In this document: positions 19,597 through 28,817 of the stretch, piece by piece | Layout: every line of letters begins with the position of its first letter | How positions within the stretch are numbered: the first letter of the stretch is position 1 | From: Citrobacter sedlakii NBRC 105722 | GTDB lineage: Bacteria; Pseudomonadota; Gammaproteobacteria; Enterobacterales; Enterobacteriaceae | Assembly: GCF_000759835.1 (NCBI RefSeq) | Contig: NZ_BBNB01000012.1 | Location: 186,001-250,000, forward strand | Reading direction: 5' to 3' | Length of the DNA stretch: 64,000 nt | Notes under the pieces: generated by a model | The model's input: the letters and a program-made list of their open reading frames with translations, nothing else | Told to the model about the DNA's origin: nothing | Databases searched by the model: none | Program-made: the position numbers and the translations under genes

Positions 19597-20889
19597 ATGA
19601 TCGACGGAAAAACCGCCAGCGAAATCTTTGACAGTATCCGCCAGCATATCACCAGCGGAGCGTTACGTTCGGGGGATACCTTACCTCCCGTGCGCGAACT
19701 GGCCCAGGCGCTGAACGTCAACCGAAATACTGTCGCTGCGGCCTACAAACGGCTGGTCATCTCCGGGCTGGCGCTGAGTCAGGGGCGCAACGGCACGGTG
19801 ATAAATGGCGCCTCTGCGCCAGTTGCGCTGGAAGGAAGCGATCCGCACACTCCGCTTGTCGATCTTTCCGGCGGCAATCCCGCAGCGGATCGTCTGCCCG
19901 AGCTGGGACGCTATCTAAAAACGCTCACGCATACTCACCGCTTGTACGGCGATGAAGCGTTATCGCCCGCGTTACAACAGTGGGCGCAAACATGGATGAA
20001 GGATGCCACCCCTGCCGAAGGCGAAATTGATATTACCAGCGGCGCCATTGATGCCATTGAACGCCTTCTGAGCGCCCACCTGCTGCCGGGCGACAGCGTG
20101 GCGGTGGAAGATCCGTGCTTTCTGAGCAGCATTAATATGCTGCGCTACAGCGGTTTTCGCGCCACGCCCGTTCGCGTTGACGAGGAAGGCATGCAACCGG
20201 ACATGCTGGAGCAGGCTTTACGCCTGGGCGCACGCGCGGTGATTATTACCCCACGCGCGCATAATCCAACCGGATGCAGCCTGAGCGCCACGCGTGCCGC
20301 CGCGTTACAAAACATACTTGCCCGCTATCCGCAGGTGTTAGTCATTGTCGACGATCATTTCGCCCTGCTCTCGACATCAGCCTGGCATCCGGTTATCGCC
20401 GCGGAAACCCTGCGCTGGGCGGTGGTGCGTTCAATGTCGAAAACGCTCGGCCCGGACCTGCGTCTCGCCATCGTTTCCAGCGATCCGCTGACGTCGCAGA
20501 AACTGCGCCTGCGCCTGAACGCGGGCAGCCAGTGGGTCAGTCATCTACTTCAGGATCTCGCTTCTGCCTGCCTGAACGACAGTGATTTTCAGCGTTCACT
20601 GAACCATACCCGGCAGTTTTATGCGTCCCGCCAGCAAAAGCTGGCCGGGGCGCTGGGTCAGCATGGCCTGGCCGTACCGCCGGGCGACGGTCTGAATCTG
20701 TGGCTGCCACTGAAGGACATCAGTCAGAAAACCGCTTTTATGCTGGCAAAATCAGGCTGGCTGGTGCGCGAAGGTGAGGCGTTTGGCGTGAACGAACCTG
20801 CACACGGTCTGCGTATCACGCTGTCGACACTGAGCGACAGCGATATCAACACCCTGGCGGCTGATATTTATCAGGCGCTGAATGGCTAA
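19597..20889 (+). CDS. ptsJ: PtsJ, MocR-family (GntR plus aminotransferase) regulator
   Basis: 430 residues. The N-terminal 70 residues are a GntR winged helix (SGDTLPPVRELAQALNVNRNTVAAAYKRL); the rest is a fold-type I aminotransferase-like domain with PLP residues HNPTG, DDHFALL and the lysine in RSMSKTLGPDLRLA. In Salmonella PtsJ senses PLP and represses pdxK. Divergent from pdxK; 12 bases separate its stop from yfeJ, which follows on the same strand. E. coli K-12 lacks it at this position. Confidence 0.93.
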   Translation: MIDGKTASEIFDSIRQHITSGALRSGDTLPPVRELAQALNVNRNTVAAAYKRLVISGLALSQGRNGTVINGASAPVALEGSDPHTPLVDLSGGNPAADRLPELGRYLKTLTHTHRLYGDEALSPALQQWAQTWMKDATPAEGEIDITSGAIDAIERLLSAHLLPGDSVAVEDPCFLSSINMLRYSGFRATPVRVDEEGMQPDMLEQALRLGARAVIITPRAHNPTGCSLSATRAAALQNILARYPQVLVIVDDHFALLSTSAWHPVIAAETLRWAVVRSMSKTLGPDLRLAIVSSDPLTSQKLRLRLNAGSQWVSHLLQDLASACLNDSDFQRSLNHTRQFYASRQQKLAGALGQHGLAVPPGDGLNLWLPLKDISQKTAFMLAKSGWLVREGEAFGVNEPAHGLRITLSTLSDSDINTLAADIYQALNG

Positions 20890-20901
20890 CAGGAGAAGAG
20901 C

Positions 20902-21642
20902 GTGCGAGTACATTTTGTTGTTCACGAATCATTTGAATCCACCGGCGCCTATCTGCCATGGGCAGAACAACGGGGCTATACCCTCTCATGGTCTCGCGTT
21001 TATGCCGGAGAGCCCGTGCCGAAGAACGCGGACGGCTTTGACATGCTGGTTGTATTTGGCGGCCCCCAGTCGCCGCGAACAACGCTTGCAGAATGTCCGT
21101 ACTTTGACTCGCTGGCGGAACAGCATCTCATTAATCAGGCGATAAGCGCCGGACGTATTGTGGTGGGCATCTGTCTTGGCGCGCAATTGATTGGCGAAGC
21201 ATTGGGCGCAAAGGTCTGCAAAAGCCCGGAAAAAGAGATCGGTCATTTCCCTATTACGCTGACCGCTGCAGGCAAAGAGCATCCGTTTTTCTCTCACTTT
21301 GATTCTCCACTGAGTGTCGGTCACTGGCATAACGATATGCCGGGATTAACCGATCAGGCGACCGTCATTGCGGAGAGTAAAGGCTGTCCGCGACAAATTG
21401 TGCAGTTTGGTCATTTCATTTACGGCTTCCAGTGCCACATGGAATTTACCGCCGAGTCCGTCGAAGGATTGATTAGGCACTCCCAACAGGAGCTGGCGGA
21501 AGCCGCAGGGAAAACGTTCATCCGTTCGGTAAAGGAAATGCGCGAATGGAATTACCAGGAAATGAATGAAACGCTGTGGCGATTTCTGGATAAACTTCTG
21601 CAAGCACATTCAGAAAATTACCCCGGTCGCGGGTGCAACTAA
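20902..21642 (+). CDS. yfeJ: YfeJ, class I glutamine amidotransferase-like protein
   Basis: 246 residues starting at GTG 20902, with AGGAGA 11 bases upstream. Single GATase domain: nucleophile Cys91 in [14 protein letters not shown], and the His-Glu pair in GFQCHMEFT towards residue 175. The FGGPQSP and HWHNDM blocks are typical of GMP-synthase-like amidotransferases. It lacks a synthetase domain, so it probably works with a partner or as a stand-alone glutaminase-type enzyme; the substrate is unknown. Cotranscription with ptsJ is likely. Confidence 0.88.
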   Translation: MRVHFVVHESFESTGAYLPWAEQRGYTLSWSRVYAGEPVPKNADGFDMLVVFGGPQSPRTTLAECPYFDSLAEQHLINQAISAGRIVVGICLGAQLIGEALGAKVCKSPEKEIGHFPITLTAAGKEHPFFSHFDSPLSVGHWHNDMPGLTDQATVIAESKGCPRQIVQFGHFIYGFQCHMEFTAESVEGLIRHSQQELAEAAGKTFIRSVKEMREWNYQEMNETLWRFLDKLLQAHSENYPGRGCN

Positions 21643-21697
21643 ACGCAGGACGCCTTGTCAGAACAACGAAGGATTTCTCATCGCAAGGAAAAGTGGA

Positions 21698-22060
21698 ATG
21701 AAAAGAATCGCCTGTACGCTATTTGCTCTCCTGTTAACTCTTCCGGTCTGGGCGAAGCTGAATGCCCATGAAGAGGCACGCATCAGCGCCATGCTTGATG
21801 CACTGGCGCAAAAAAAGGATTTAATCTTCGTGAGAAACGGCGATTCACATAATTGTGATGAAGCAGTATCCCACCTGCGCCTGAAGCTGGGGAATACCCG
21901 CAACCGTATTGATACCGCAGAACAATTCATTGATAAAGTCGCCTCCTCTTCATCGATTACCGGCAAACCCTACATTGTGCGAATTCCGGGTAAAAATGAT
22001 GAAAATGCCAAACCTTATCTGCACGCACTGATCGCGGAAACAGATAAAACCCTTAACTAA
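21698..22060 (+). CDS. yfeK: YfeK, DUF5329 exported protein
   Basis: 120 residues from ATG 21698 ([20 protein letters not shown], a signal peptide with likely cleavage after VWA). A 44-residue longer frame is rejected because the signal sequence would be internal. Mature part is about 100 residues and has one Cys (SHNCDEAV). Matches E. coli YfeK; function unknown, expected in the periplasm. Followed by a hairpin and then the paralogous pair at 22128-25839, where E. coli has yfeS. Confidence 0.88.
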   Translation: MKRIACTLFALLLTLPVWAKLNAHEEARISAMLDALAQKKDLIFVRNGDSHNCDEAVSHLRLKLGNTRNRIDTAEQFIDKVASSSSITGKPYIVRIPGKNDENAKPYLHALIAETDKTLN

Positions 22061-22072
22061 TTTTCTCAACGA

Positions 22073-22104
22073 ATCGGTTAGAACATTCCCTAACCGATAG
22101 TTTT
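22073..22104 (+). terminator. Hairpin after yfeK and before the 22-26 kb cassette
   Basis: ATCGGTTAG (22073-22081) pairs perfectly with CTAACCGAT (22090-22098), loop of 8 bases, then AGTTTT. The T-run is short, so it is either a weak terminator of yfeK or a leader hairpin of the next gene, whose ATG is 30 bases away. Confidence 0.55.
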
Positions 22105-22127
22105 ACCATTGCCAAAGAGATAATGTC

Positions 22128-24014
22128 ATGGCAAATACTTTATTGAAGTTTGTTTTACCTGTTTTATCATTAATGATAAGTCACAATGTGGTTGCCGCAG
22201 AAAATAATCGCTGTGATTTCTCTATCAGTCAGCAATCCCCTTCGACACAAATTACCTCACTGATGAATCAATTACCGGATGTGGTTAAAACCGGTAACAA
22301 AGAATCCGTCGGGAATTTCGTCGACAGCGTCTGGAATGAACTGCATGCATCCTGTGCTAATTTCGAAGACGCGAATGCGGTAGTATGGCGCCTCACGCAG
22401 GCGCTGGATGAAACCGCTCAGTATGAAAAAGCCATTGAATTAAATAAAAAAGCGGCAGAGGCGACCGCCAATGTTGATCAGCAACAGCGTTTTATTCGTA
22501 AAGCGACCACGCAAGCGATGCTGGCTGGTAAAGAAAGTGAAGCACAGCAGTTCATTAAAACGTATCTTTCCATCAAAAACCTCCTCGCTGAGATGTGGCA
22601 ACTGGATGATGAGAATAATCAGTTAAATTATGCTCTTGCCCATCTGACGGTGCCGTTAACCGCCGGGCGCTGGACGCTGGCAAAAATATATTCTACCGGT
22701 CAACGTGATGGCGCGTCAGTGATTCGTTTTACTAACAATGGCGATGGGATCTATAACGTCGCAGACAACTATGTTTCCGCTGACATAACGCTCCACTACC
22801 GGGGATCTAATGACACTGAGCATTCAGTAAAAACAACGCAGATAAAACGACCCTGGCTTTATACAACAGCAGAGGATGCTGAGCTTTCGGCAAAATTACC
22901 CGATTTCCCAGGCGAAAATATTAAACAAATAAAATCAGCTCAACGTTATAGCGTCGCCGGGGATAGCGTGACGACGGCAATATGGCAAATAACGCGAGGA
23001 TCGTGGGAAATGGCGGTTCAGGCAACATTTCAGACAGCGCACAGCGAAAATGCCCTTCAGCAACTGTCTTCACTGTTTACAAAAATAAAATGGCCGCAGG
23101 CAGACACGCTTCCCCCCATTCAGAAAGAACTGGATACACTGACAAAAACAACGTACCGTACCACGGCCGAATGGAATAACGCTGCCCGACAGGCAAACTT
23201 ACTGCTTCCGGCGGCAAAATTCCCGCTTGAAAAAGCAAGAGTCAACGCCATTCTCGGTATCCATTCATACCGGCAAAATAAACTGGAGAAAGCCTGGTCA
23301 TATCTTCAATATGCTCGCGCCGCTTATTCGCAAACCATAACGACTCAAACCGAAGATAACTATGGTTCGCAAGCGCTTCTGATGTACCTGACGGACATTG
23401 CTTACCGGACGAAAAAGAAGACCTATACCGAACTGGTGAAACAATCATTAAGGCATTCGCCAATGGATAGCCATTGGGTTTTTGATCCTGTTATCCCAGA
23501 AATATTCAACAAAAAAAGCCAGTTACGCTTTCCCTTTAACGTCGGCATTTTCCATGCCTCAGCATTCACGTATATCGAAGGAACCGTTGTTTATTCTGCA
23601 GCAAAATATGGCTATTCGACTGAGTTTTCCGCCGGGTTGACGGAGTTGTCTGAAGTCAATGTGCCGAACATTATCAAAGCTAAAGTCAAACGCCTTCAGG
23701 AAGAAGATCGACAAAAAATAACTATAGCGGACAAAGACCTGCATAAAACAACCTATCCCTTTAGTTTACAGGGACAGAAGAAAATGGCGACAAAGTGGTC
23801 GGTCAAATGGTACAGCGGTAGCGAAAAAACAGAAAAATCACTGATCTACTGGACGTTTCCTTACCAGAGCGGTTATGGCGCGATCCTTGCGGTGGTCGAT
23901 AACAAGGACAACGCGGTATTGCCCGAGCTGGATAAATTTGCCAAACAACTGGCACAGTACTCTGCCCCTGCATCGTCGTCAGTTTCTGGAGAACGTAATG
24001 ATGTTTCTAACTAA
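22128..24014 (+). CDS. Large exported TPR-type protein of unknown function, paralogue A
   Basis: 628 residues, not recognised. Signal peptide MANTLLKFVLPVLSLMISHN up to VVAA, then a mature protein of about 600 residues. Residues 30-165 look like TPR-type helical pairs (ALDETAQYEKAIELNKKAAE). Then a beta-rich part with WQLDDENNQLNYALAHL, and WQITRGSWEMAVQA ending in LFTKIKWPQ. A further TPR-like stretch follows (YRQNKLEKAWSYLQYARAAY), and a C-terminal beta domain. The mature part appears to contain only Cys29 and Cys76, a likely disulfide in the periplasm. SD AGAGA lies 7 bases before ATG. Base composition is clearly AT-richer than flanking genes (e.g. 22 G/C in 23461-23520 by hand count). It overlaps gene B by 17 bases. 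Confidence 0.8.
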   Translation: MANTLLKFVLPVLSLMISHNVVAAENNRCDFSISQQSPSTQITSLMNQLPDVVKTGNKESVGNFVDSVWNELHASCANFEDANAVVWRLTQALDETAQYEKAIELNKKAAEATANVDQQQRFIRKATTQAMLAGKESEAQQFIKTYLSIKNLLAEMWQLDDENNQLNYALAHLTVPLTAGRWTLAKIYSTGQRDGASVIRFTNNGDGIYNVADNYVSADITLHYRGSNDTEHSVKTTQIKRPWLYTTAEDAELSAKLPDFPGENIKQIKSAQRYSVAGDSVTTAIWQITRGSWEMAVQATFQTAHSENALQQLSSLFTKIKWPQADTLPPIQKELDTLTKTTYRTTAEWNNAARQANLLLPAAKFPLEKARVNAILGIHSYRQNKLEKAWSYLQYARAAYSQTITTQTEDNYGSQALLMYLTDIAYRTKKKTYTELVKQSLRHSPMDSHWVFDPVIPEIFNKKSQLRFPFNVGIFHASAFTYIEGTVVYSAAKYGYSTEFSAGLTELSEVNVPNIIKAKVKRLQEEDRQKITIADKDLHKTTYPFSLQGQKKMATKWSVKWYSGSEKTEKSLIYWTFPYQSGYGAILAVVDNKDNAVLPELDKFAKQLAQYSAPASSSVSGERNDVSN

Positions 24015-25839
24015 CAGGCACGTTTTATTCGCTCTGGTTTGTTCCTTTGTCGCGCCAACGTTTGCCGCAGCCACCTCATCTCCTGTTGAACGATATGAAC
24101 TGTGCCAAAAGCTACCCTATTACGACCAAGAGCAACAATATCTGATACGTCGCCAGCAACTCGACAGCTACAAGGAAGCAATGGGATTAATTCAGCAGGG
24201 AGATTTTATTACTGCACAGCGGGCGCTACTGTCCAGTCTGGAAAAAATGAAGGTAAGCTGTGACATTAACCACTATGAGTTGTCAGCAGAACTGGATACC
24301 CTGGCATGGCTGTTGGAAAAAAAACACCGCTACGCTGAAGCACAGAGCCTGTTCGAAAATGCGCTACCGCTGGCAGAATATGATGATTTCATTAAAGGAT
24401 TTTTAATTTCTGCCGCTAAATATGCCTGGTTCGCAGAAAAACAAACGGATGCCATCCTTTTAATTAAACGTGTGTATTCCGGCGAAGGAGGTAAAAAAAT
24501 CTCACCTGATCTTTGGCACATAGACGAAAAAAATAACCAACTGTCCTGGCGGGTGGCTAATATGCGCTTCCCTGTTATTAACGCAAAGAAATGGTTGCTG
24601 GTTGATATTGACTCGGGTGAAACCCGGGATTACCCGACAGACCTGACCTACATATTATCATCCGGTGGAAAAATTCGCTTCACGATGACCTATAATGAAG
24701 TCGAAAAAGAAGACTCAAGGGTATCACCTGAGGATAAAAACGTTGCGCCGCCCGTAACAGATATCGGCCAGATACCAGATTTCCCGGTGGATAAAAATCT
24801 CCAGCAGAAATTTGTTGTAGCAGCAGAGGAACAAATTTCCGTCACATGGAAAATTAAGCAAGGTGACTGGCGGGTCACCATAAAAGCGAAAATTCCTGAA
24901 AGCGACAGCCAGGCCGCAATAAAGTCGATTGCTGATTTGTTTGCACAGATTAAATGGGATAATCCGCCAAAACTCTATCACCAGCAAACGATGCGCTCGA
25001 TTGAAGCTGAATTGTATCCTCTTGGGGTAGGACTGTCCGCGCCTGATGCTCCTGATGAGAACTGGGACAAAGCCAGGATCATCGCGCAGAAAGGGTTACA
25101 GATCGCCGCATTCCCGGCTGAATATCAAAAATTTTACAGCATTACAGGCCTCGCGGATTATCGTAAGGGAAAGTATGCCGATGCCAGTCAGGCGTTCGAA
25201 AAAGCGCGGGCGCAGTTCCCCTATACTCATAACGACTGGGATTACGAAAAAATTTTATTCTACTCAGCGCTCAGTGCATTACGTTTTGAAGAAGGGAAAG
25301 ACGGTTATGAGCTTCTGGCGAAATATATCCAGGCAGCCGGCGTCATTGGCGATAGCCAGCAGTGGAGCGTAGACACCGCGCACGGGGCGATAAGAGAAAA
25401 TAAAGATGATGGATTGATTTTTCCCTTACTCACTGCCCAGACAATACTGGAGTATGCAGGGACGGATTATCTCCTGTATTCCTCCGAAAAAAATCCAGAC
25501 AGTTTCCTGGTTCAGATATTACCGTCAGATACGTCGCCAAAAGCATTTATCCTGCAGCGTCTGAAAATGGCGAAAGATCAGACGGAAGGCATTAAATTCG
25601 AGCACACCGCACAGGATATTTCAGGAAGTCAGAACAACGCCGTGCGTTGGGTCTTCCATAAAGAGGAATCCATCAGAGATTACCTGTCGCCGGATGACGG
25701 TGTTTACTGGTTTATTCCCTGGCAGGGAAAGACCATTGCTGTTTTTCCCAGAACGTATGACCGCAAAGCGCCTGCGGCAGAGAAAACGGATAACTTCGTT
25801 CGTGAACTGCTGACTGCTGATTTAAAAGAAAAAGCCTAA
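23998..25839 (+). CDS. Large exported TPR-type protein of unknown function, paralogue B
   Basis: 613 residues starting MMFLTNRHVLFALVCSFVAP at ATG 23998 (a second ATG at 24001 is equally possible; GGAGA lies at 23988). Signal peptide up to about FAA. Paralogue of the preceding gene: TPR-like N-terminus (YKEAMGLIQQGDFITAQRAL, HRYAEAQSLFENALPLAE), the shared WHIDEKNNQLSWRVANMRFPV block, WKIKQGDWRVTIKA, LFAQIKWD, a second TPR pair (YRKGKYADASQAFEKARAQF) and a C-terminal beta domain ending VRWVFHKEES...WFIPWQGKTIAVFP. The mature protein seems to hold only Cys36 and Cys88, matching the pair in A. The 17-base overlap with A implies coupled expression and possibly a heteromeric complex (inference). 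No known function. Confidence 0.8.
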   Translation: MMFLTNRHVLFALVCSFVAPTFAAATSSPVERYELCQKLPYYDQEQQYLIRRQQLDSYKEAMGLIQQGDFITAQRALLSSLEKMKVSCDINHYELSAELDTLAWLLEKKHRYAEAQSLFENALPLAEYDDFIKGFLISAAKYAWFAEKQTDAILLIKRVYSGEGGKKISPDLWHIDEKNNQLSWRVANMRFPVINAKKWLLVDIDSGETRDYPTDLTYILSSGGKIRFTMTYNEVEKEDSRVSPEDKNVAPPVTDIGQIPDFPVDKNLQQKFVVAAEEQISVTWKIKQGDWRVTIKAKIPESDSQAAIKSIADLFAQIKWDNPPKLYHQQTMRSIEAELYPLGVGLSAPDAPDENWDKARIIAQKGLQIAAFPAEYQKFYSITGLADYRKGKYADASQAFEKARAQFPYTHNDWDYEKILFYSALSALRFEEGKDGYELLAKYIQAAGVIGDSQQWSVDTAHGAIRENKDDGLIFPLLTAQTILEYAGTDYLLYSSEKNPDSFLVQILPSDTSPKAFILQRLKMAKDQTEGIKFEHTAQDISGSQNNAVRWVFHKEESIRDYLSPDDGVYWFIPWQGKTIAVFPRTYDRKAPAAEKTDNFVRELLTADLKEKA

Positions 25840-25850
25840 TCTACGTCAAA

Positions 25851-25873
25851 CCGGTCAGTGACACACTGACCGG
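25851..25873. terminator. Hairpin between gene B and cysM
   Basis: CCGGTCAGTG-ACA-CACTGACCGG, a perfect 10-bp stem in the gap between convergent genes. T-runs are weak on both sides; it probably serves as a bidirectional 3' end. Confidence 0.7.
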
Positions 25874-25879
25874 CATTGG

Positions 25880-26791
25880 TTATATCCCCGCCCCCTGGCT
25901 GAAATGCTCTTCGCCAAACACACCCGTGGAAAGGTAACGATCGCCACGATCGCAGATAATCGCCACAACGACGGCGCCCGGTGTCGCCTGCGCCACACGA
26001 ATCGCCCCGGCCACCGCGCCACCGGAACTGACACCGCAGAAAATCCCTTCCCGCACCGCCAGCTCGCGCATGGTGTTTTCCGCAGCCTGCTGATGAATAT
26101 CCAGTACCTCGTCAACCAGCGAGGCGTTAAATATTCCCGGCATATATTCCGCAGGCCAACGGCGGATCCCCGGAATACTGCTGCCCTCTTCCGGTTGCAG
26201 GCCAACGATGGTGACAGGCTTCGCCTGCTCGCGCAGAAAACGCGACACGCCAGTGATTGTGCCGGTCGTGCCCATACTGGAGACAAAATGGGTGATGCGC
26301 CCGGCAGTTTGCTGCCAGATCTCCGGCCCGGTGGTGCTGTAATGCGCCAGCGGGTTATCAGGGTTGTTAAACTGATCGAGCAGTTTACCCTCTCCGCGTT
26401 CTGACATGGCTAACGCTAAGTCGCGCGCCCCTTCCATGCCCTGCTCTTTGCTGACCAGAATCAGCTCTGCGCCATAAGCGCGCATTGCCGCGCGTCGCTC
26501 CTGGCTCATGTTGTCCGGCATCAGCAGGGTCATGCGGTAGCCTTTCAGCGCGGCAATCATCGCCAGCGCAATCCCGGTATTTCCACTGGTTGCTTCAATG
26601 AGTACGTCGCCTGGTTTAATTTCCCCGCGCTTTTCCGCCTGCACGATCATCGATAGCGCAGCGCGATCTTTCACCGACCCGGCGGGATTGTTACCTTCCA
26701 GTTTGAGCCAGATTTCACTGCCGTTGTCCGGCCCCATCCGCTGCAATTTCACCAAAGGCGTATTGCCGATTGTTTGTTCTAGTGTGTTCAC
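25880..26791 (-). CDS. cysM: O-acetylserine sulfhydrylase B (S-sulfocysteine synthase) CysM
   Basis: 303 residues starting at GTG 26791 (read as MNTLEQTIGNTPLVK), which gives the E. coli length; an upstream TTG 18 bases earlier is less likely. PLP Lys41 in NPAGSVKDRAA; loops [11 protein letters not shown] and SSMGTTGTITG; C-terminal VAIICDRGDRYLSTGVF. It makes cysteine from sulfide or S-sulfocysteine from thiosulfate. Downstream of cysA on the same strand, ending the cysPTWAM unit. Confidence 0.96.
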   Translation of the reverse strand: MNTLEQTIGNTPLVKLQRMGPDNGSEIWLKLEGNNPAGSVKDRAALSMIVQAEKRGEIKPGDVLIEATSGNTGIALAMIAALKGYRMTLLMPDNMSQERRAAMRAYGAELILVSKEQGMEGARDLALAMSERGEGKLLDQFNNPDNPLAHYSTTGPEIWQQTAGRITHFVSSMGTTGTITGVSRFLREQAKPVTIVGLQPEEGSSIPGIRRWPAEYMPGIFNASLVDEVLDIHQQAAENTMRELAVREGIFCGVSSGGAVAGAIRVAQATPGAVVVAIICDRGDRYLSTGVFGEEHFSQGAGI

Positions 26792-26810
26792 GTCTTTTGT
26801 CCAACTCAAT

Positions 26811-26836
26811 GCCCGATGGCGCTACGCTTATCGGGC
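26811..26836. repeat. REP palindrome between cysA and cysM
   Basis: GCCCGAT at the left and ATCGGGC at the right around GGCGCTACGCTT, the typical core of an enteric REP unit; it splits the cysA-cysM junction. Confidence 0.8.
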
Positions 26837-26857
26837 CTGGGTAAAATCATCCCGGGA

Positions 26858-27952
26858 TTACGCTATTTCTGCCAATACCACATCTTCATGGCGCTCAATG
26901 CGCTGCTCGCCATTATACAGCCGGGCATTTTGCAGGCCGACAAACAGGCGTTCGCCGCGCGCCGGGGCATCGTCGCCCTGCATCACCACCGTCAGCGGTT
27001 CGTTATACCACCCCAGCGGCTGCACGACTAACTGGGTATAGTGGCCTTTCGGGCTGGCTTCGATCACCTGTACCGGCAATGGCGAGTCGAGACTGGTACG
27101 ACGGCTAATGTCCACTTCCCACGGACGCAGGAACAGATCGACCGGCCCCTGATACGCAGGGGTATAACCCAGCGGCCAGCGGTGCGCGCCGACGTGGAAC
27201 TGCGCGCCGCGAACAGTGCCCTGCAGTCGGTTCACCTCGCCCATAAACTCCAGCACGAAGCGGGTGGCCGGTTCGCGCCAGACCTGATCCGGCGCGTCGG
27301 CCTGTTCAATATGGCCCTGGCTCATCACCACCACCCGGTCCGCCACTTCGGTCGCTTCTTCCTGATCGTGGGTCACAAACACGCTGGTGAATTTCAGCTC
27401 TTCATGCAACTGACGCAGCCAGCGCCTGAGCTCTTTACGCACCTGGGCATCCAGCGCGCCGAAGGGTTCGTCGAGCAATAAAATTTGCGGCTCAACGGCG
27501 AGCGCGCGCGCCAGCGCCACCCGCTGTTTCTGCCCGCCGGAAAGTTGCGCCGGAAAACGATCCGCCAGGTGCGCAAGCTGCACCATTTCCAGCAGTTTGG
27601 TCACTTTCGTCTTGATAGCGGCCGCATTCGGTCGTTCACGACGCGGCAGCACCGTCAGGCCAAAAGCGATGTTGTCAAAGACGGTCATATGGCGAAACAG
27701 CGCGTAGTGCTGAAACACAAACCCGACCTTACGGTCGCGAGCATGCAGGCGGCTGACATCAGTGCCGTGAAAACGAATATGCCCGCTGGTCTGATGCTCA
27801 AGCCCGGCGATAATCCGCAGCAGTGTGGTTTTACCAGAGCCGGACGGCCCCAGTAGCGCCACCATCTGACCAGAAGGAATATCCAGCGAGATATCGTTCA
27901 GCACCTGGGTGCGACCAAAAGACTTCTTAATATTGGCAATCTCAATGCTCAT
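26858..27952 (-). CDS. cysA: CysA, ATPase of the sulfate/thiosulfate ABC importer
   Basis: 364 residues. ABC domain with Walker [10 protein letters not shown] (about 35-43), Q-loop [17 protein letters not shown], signature [16 protein letters not shown], Walker [13 protein letters not shown] and H-loop [10 protein letters not shown]; the C-terminal third is the regulatory TOBE-type domain found in the sulfate/molybdate subfamily. It drives uptake through CysT/CysW. ATG overlaps the cysW end by 11 bases. Confidence 0.97.
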   Translation of the reverse strand: MSIEIANIKKSFGRTQVLNDISLDIPSGQMVALLGPSGSGKTTLLRIIAGLEHQTSGHIRFHGTDVSRLHARDRKVGFVFQHYALFRHMTVFDNIAFGLTVLPRRERPNAAAIKTKVTKLLEMVQLAHLADRFPAQLSGGQKQRVALARALAVEPQILLLDEPFGALDAQVRKELRRWLRQLHEELKFTSVFVTHDQEEATEVADRVVVMSQGHIEQADAPDQVWREPATRFVLEFMGEVNRLQGTVRGAQFHVGAHRWPLGYTPAYQGPVDLFLRPWEVDISRRTSLDSPLPVQVIEASPKGHYTQLVVQPLGWYNEPLTVVMQGDDAPARGERLFVGLQNARLYNGEQRIERHEDVVLAEIA

Positions 27953-28817
27953 GATGTTCCTCCTGTTGCGCGCGTTTTTCCTGATTCTCCAGGCGCCATT
28001 GCAACATGCTCTTTAAAAACAGGGTAATAATCGCCATCAGCGTCAGCAGCGCGGCGGCGGTAAAGGAGCCAACGGTGTTATAGTCCTGCTCCAACAGTTC
28101 AATCTGTAACGGCAGCGACAGCGTTTCGCCGCGAATCGAGCCGGACACCACCGACACCGCGCCAAATTCGCCAATCGCCCGGGCGTTGGTCAGTACCACG
28201 CCGTACAGCAGCGCCCAGCGGATATTGGGCAGCGTTACGCGGCGGAACATCTGCCAGCCGGAAGCGCCGAGCAAAATCGCCGCCTCGTCCTCCTGACTGC
28301 CCTGACTGAGCATCACCGGCACCAGTTCTCGCACCACAAACGGACAGGTGACAAAGATAGTGACCAGCACCATCCCCGGCCAGGAGAACATGATTTGCAG
28401 GTTATGCTCGTCCAGCCAGCCGCCCAGCGGGCCGTTGGAACCATAGAACAGCAGATACACCAGCCCGGCGACCACCGGCGATACCGCAAACGGAATATCC
28501 AGCAGCGTGAGCAAAAGCTGGCGACCGGGAAAGTTAAAACGCGTCACCAGCCAGGCCAGCAGAACGCCAAACACCAGGTTCACCGGCACCGCGATCAGCG
28601 CAATCAGCACCGTCAGCCAGATGGCATGGAGCATGTCCGGGTCAGATAAATTCTCGATAACCGGCATCAGCCCACGGCTGAACGCCTGTACGAAGATGTA
28701 AATCATCGGCACCAGCAAAATGAACGCTGAAACCAGCATACCGACGCCAATCAGAAACCATTTTCCCCAGTTAATGCGGGGAGCGTCATAACGCTTCAAT
28801 TGAGTAACTTCCGCCAT
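27942..28817 (-). CDS. cysW: CysW, permease subunit of the sulfate/thiosulfate importer
   Basis: 291 residues with six predicted membrane helices and the ABC-permease EAA loop ([25 protein letters not shown]). Forms the membrane channel with CysT. Starts by a one-base TAATG overlap with cysT. N-terminal cytoplasmic stretch [20 protein letters not shown] and a His-rich tail EEHHEH. Confidence 0.97.
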   Translation of the reverse strand: MAEVTQLKRYDAPRINWGKWFLIGVGMLVSAFILLVPMIYIFVQAFSRGLMPVIENLSDPDMLHAIWLTVLIALIAVPVNLVFGVLLAWLVTRFNFPGRQLLLTLLDIPFAVSPVVAGLVYLLFYGSNGPLGGWLDEHNLQIMFSWPGMVLVTIFVTCPFVVRELVPVMLSQGSQEDEAAILLGASGWQMFRRVTLPNIRWALLYGVVLTNARAIGEFGAVSVVSGSIRGETLSLPLQIELLEQDYNTVGSFTAAALLTLMAIITLFLKSMLQWRLENQEKRAQQEEHHEH

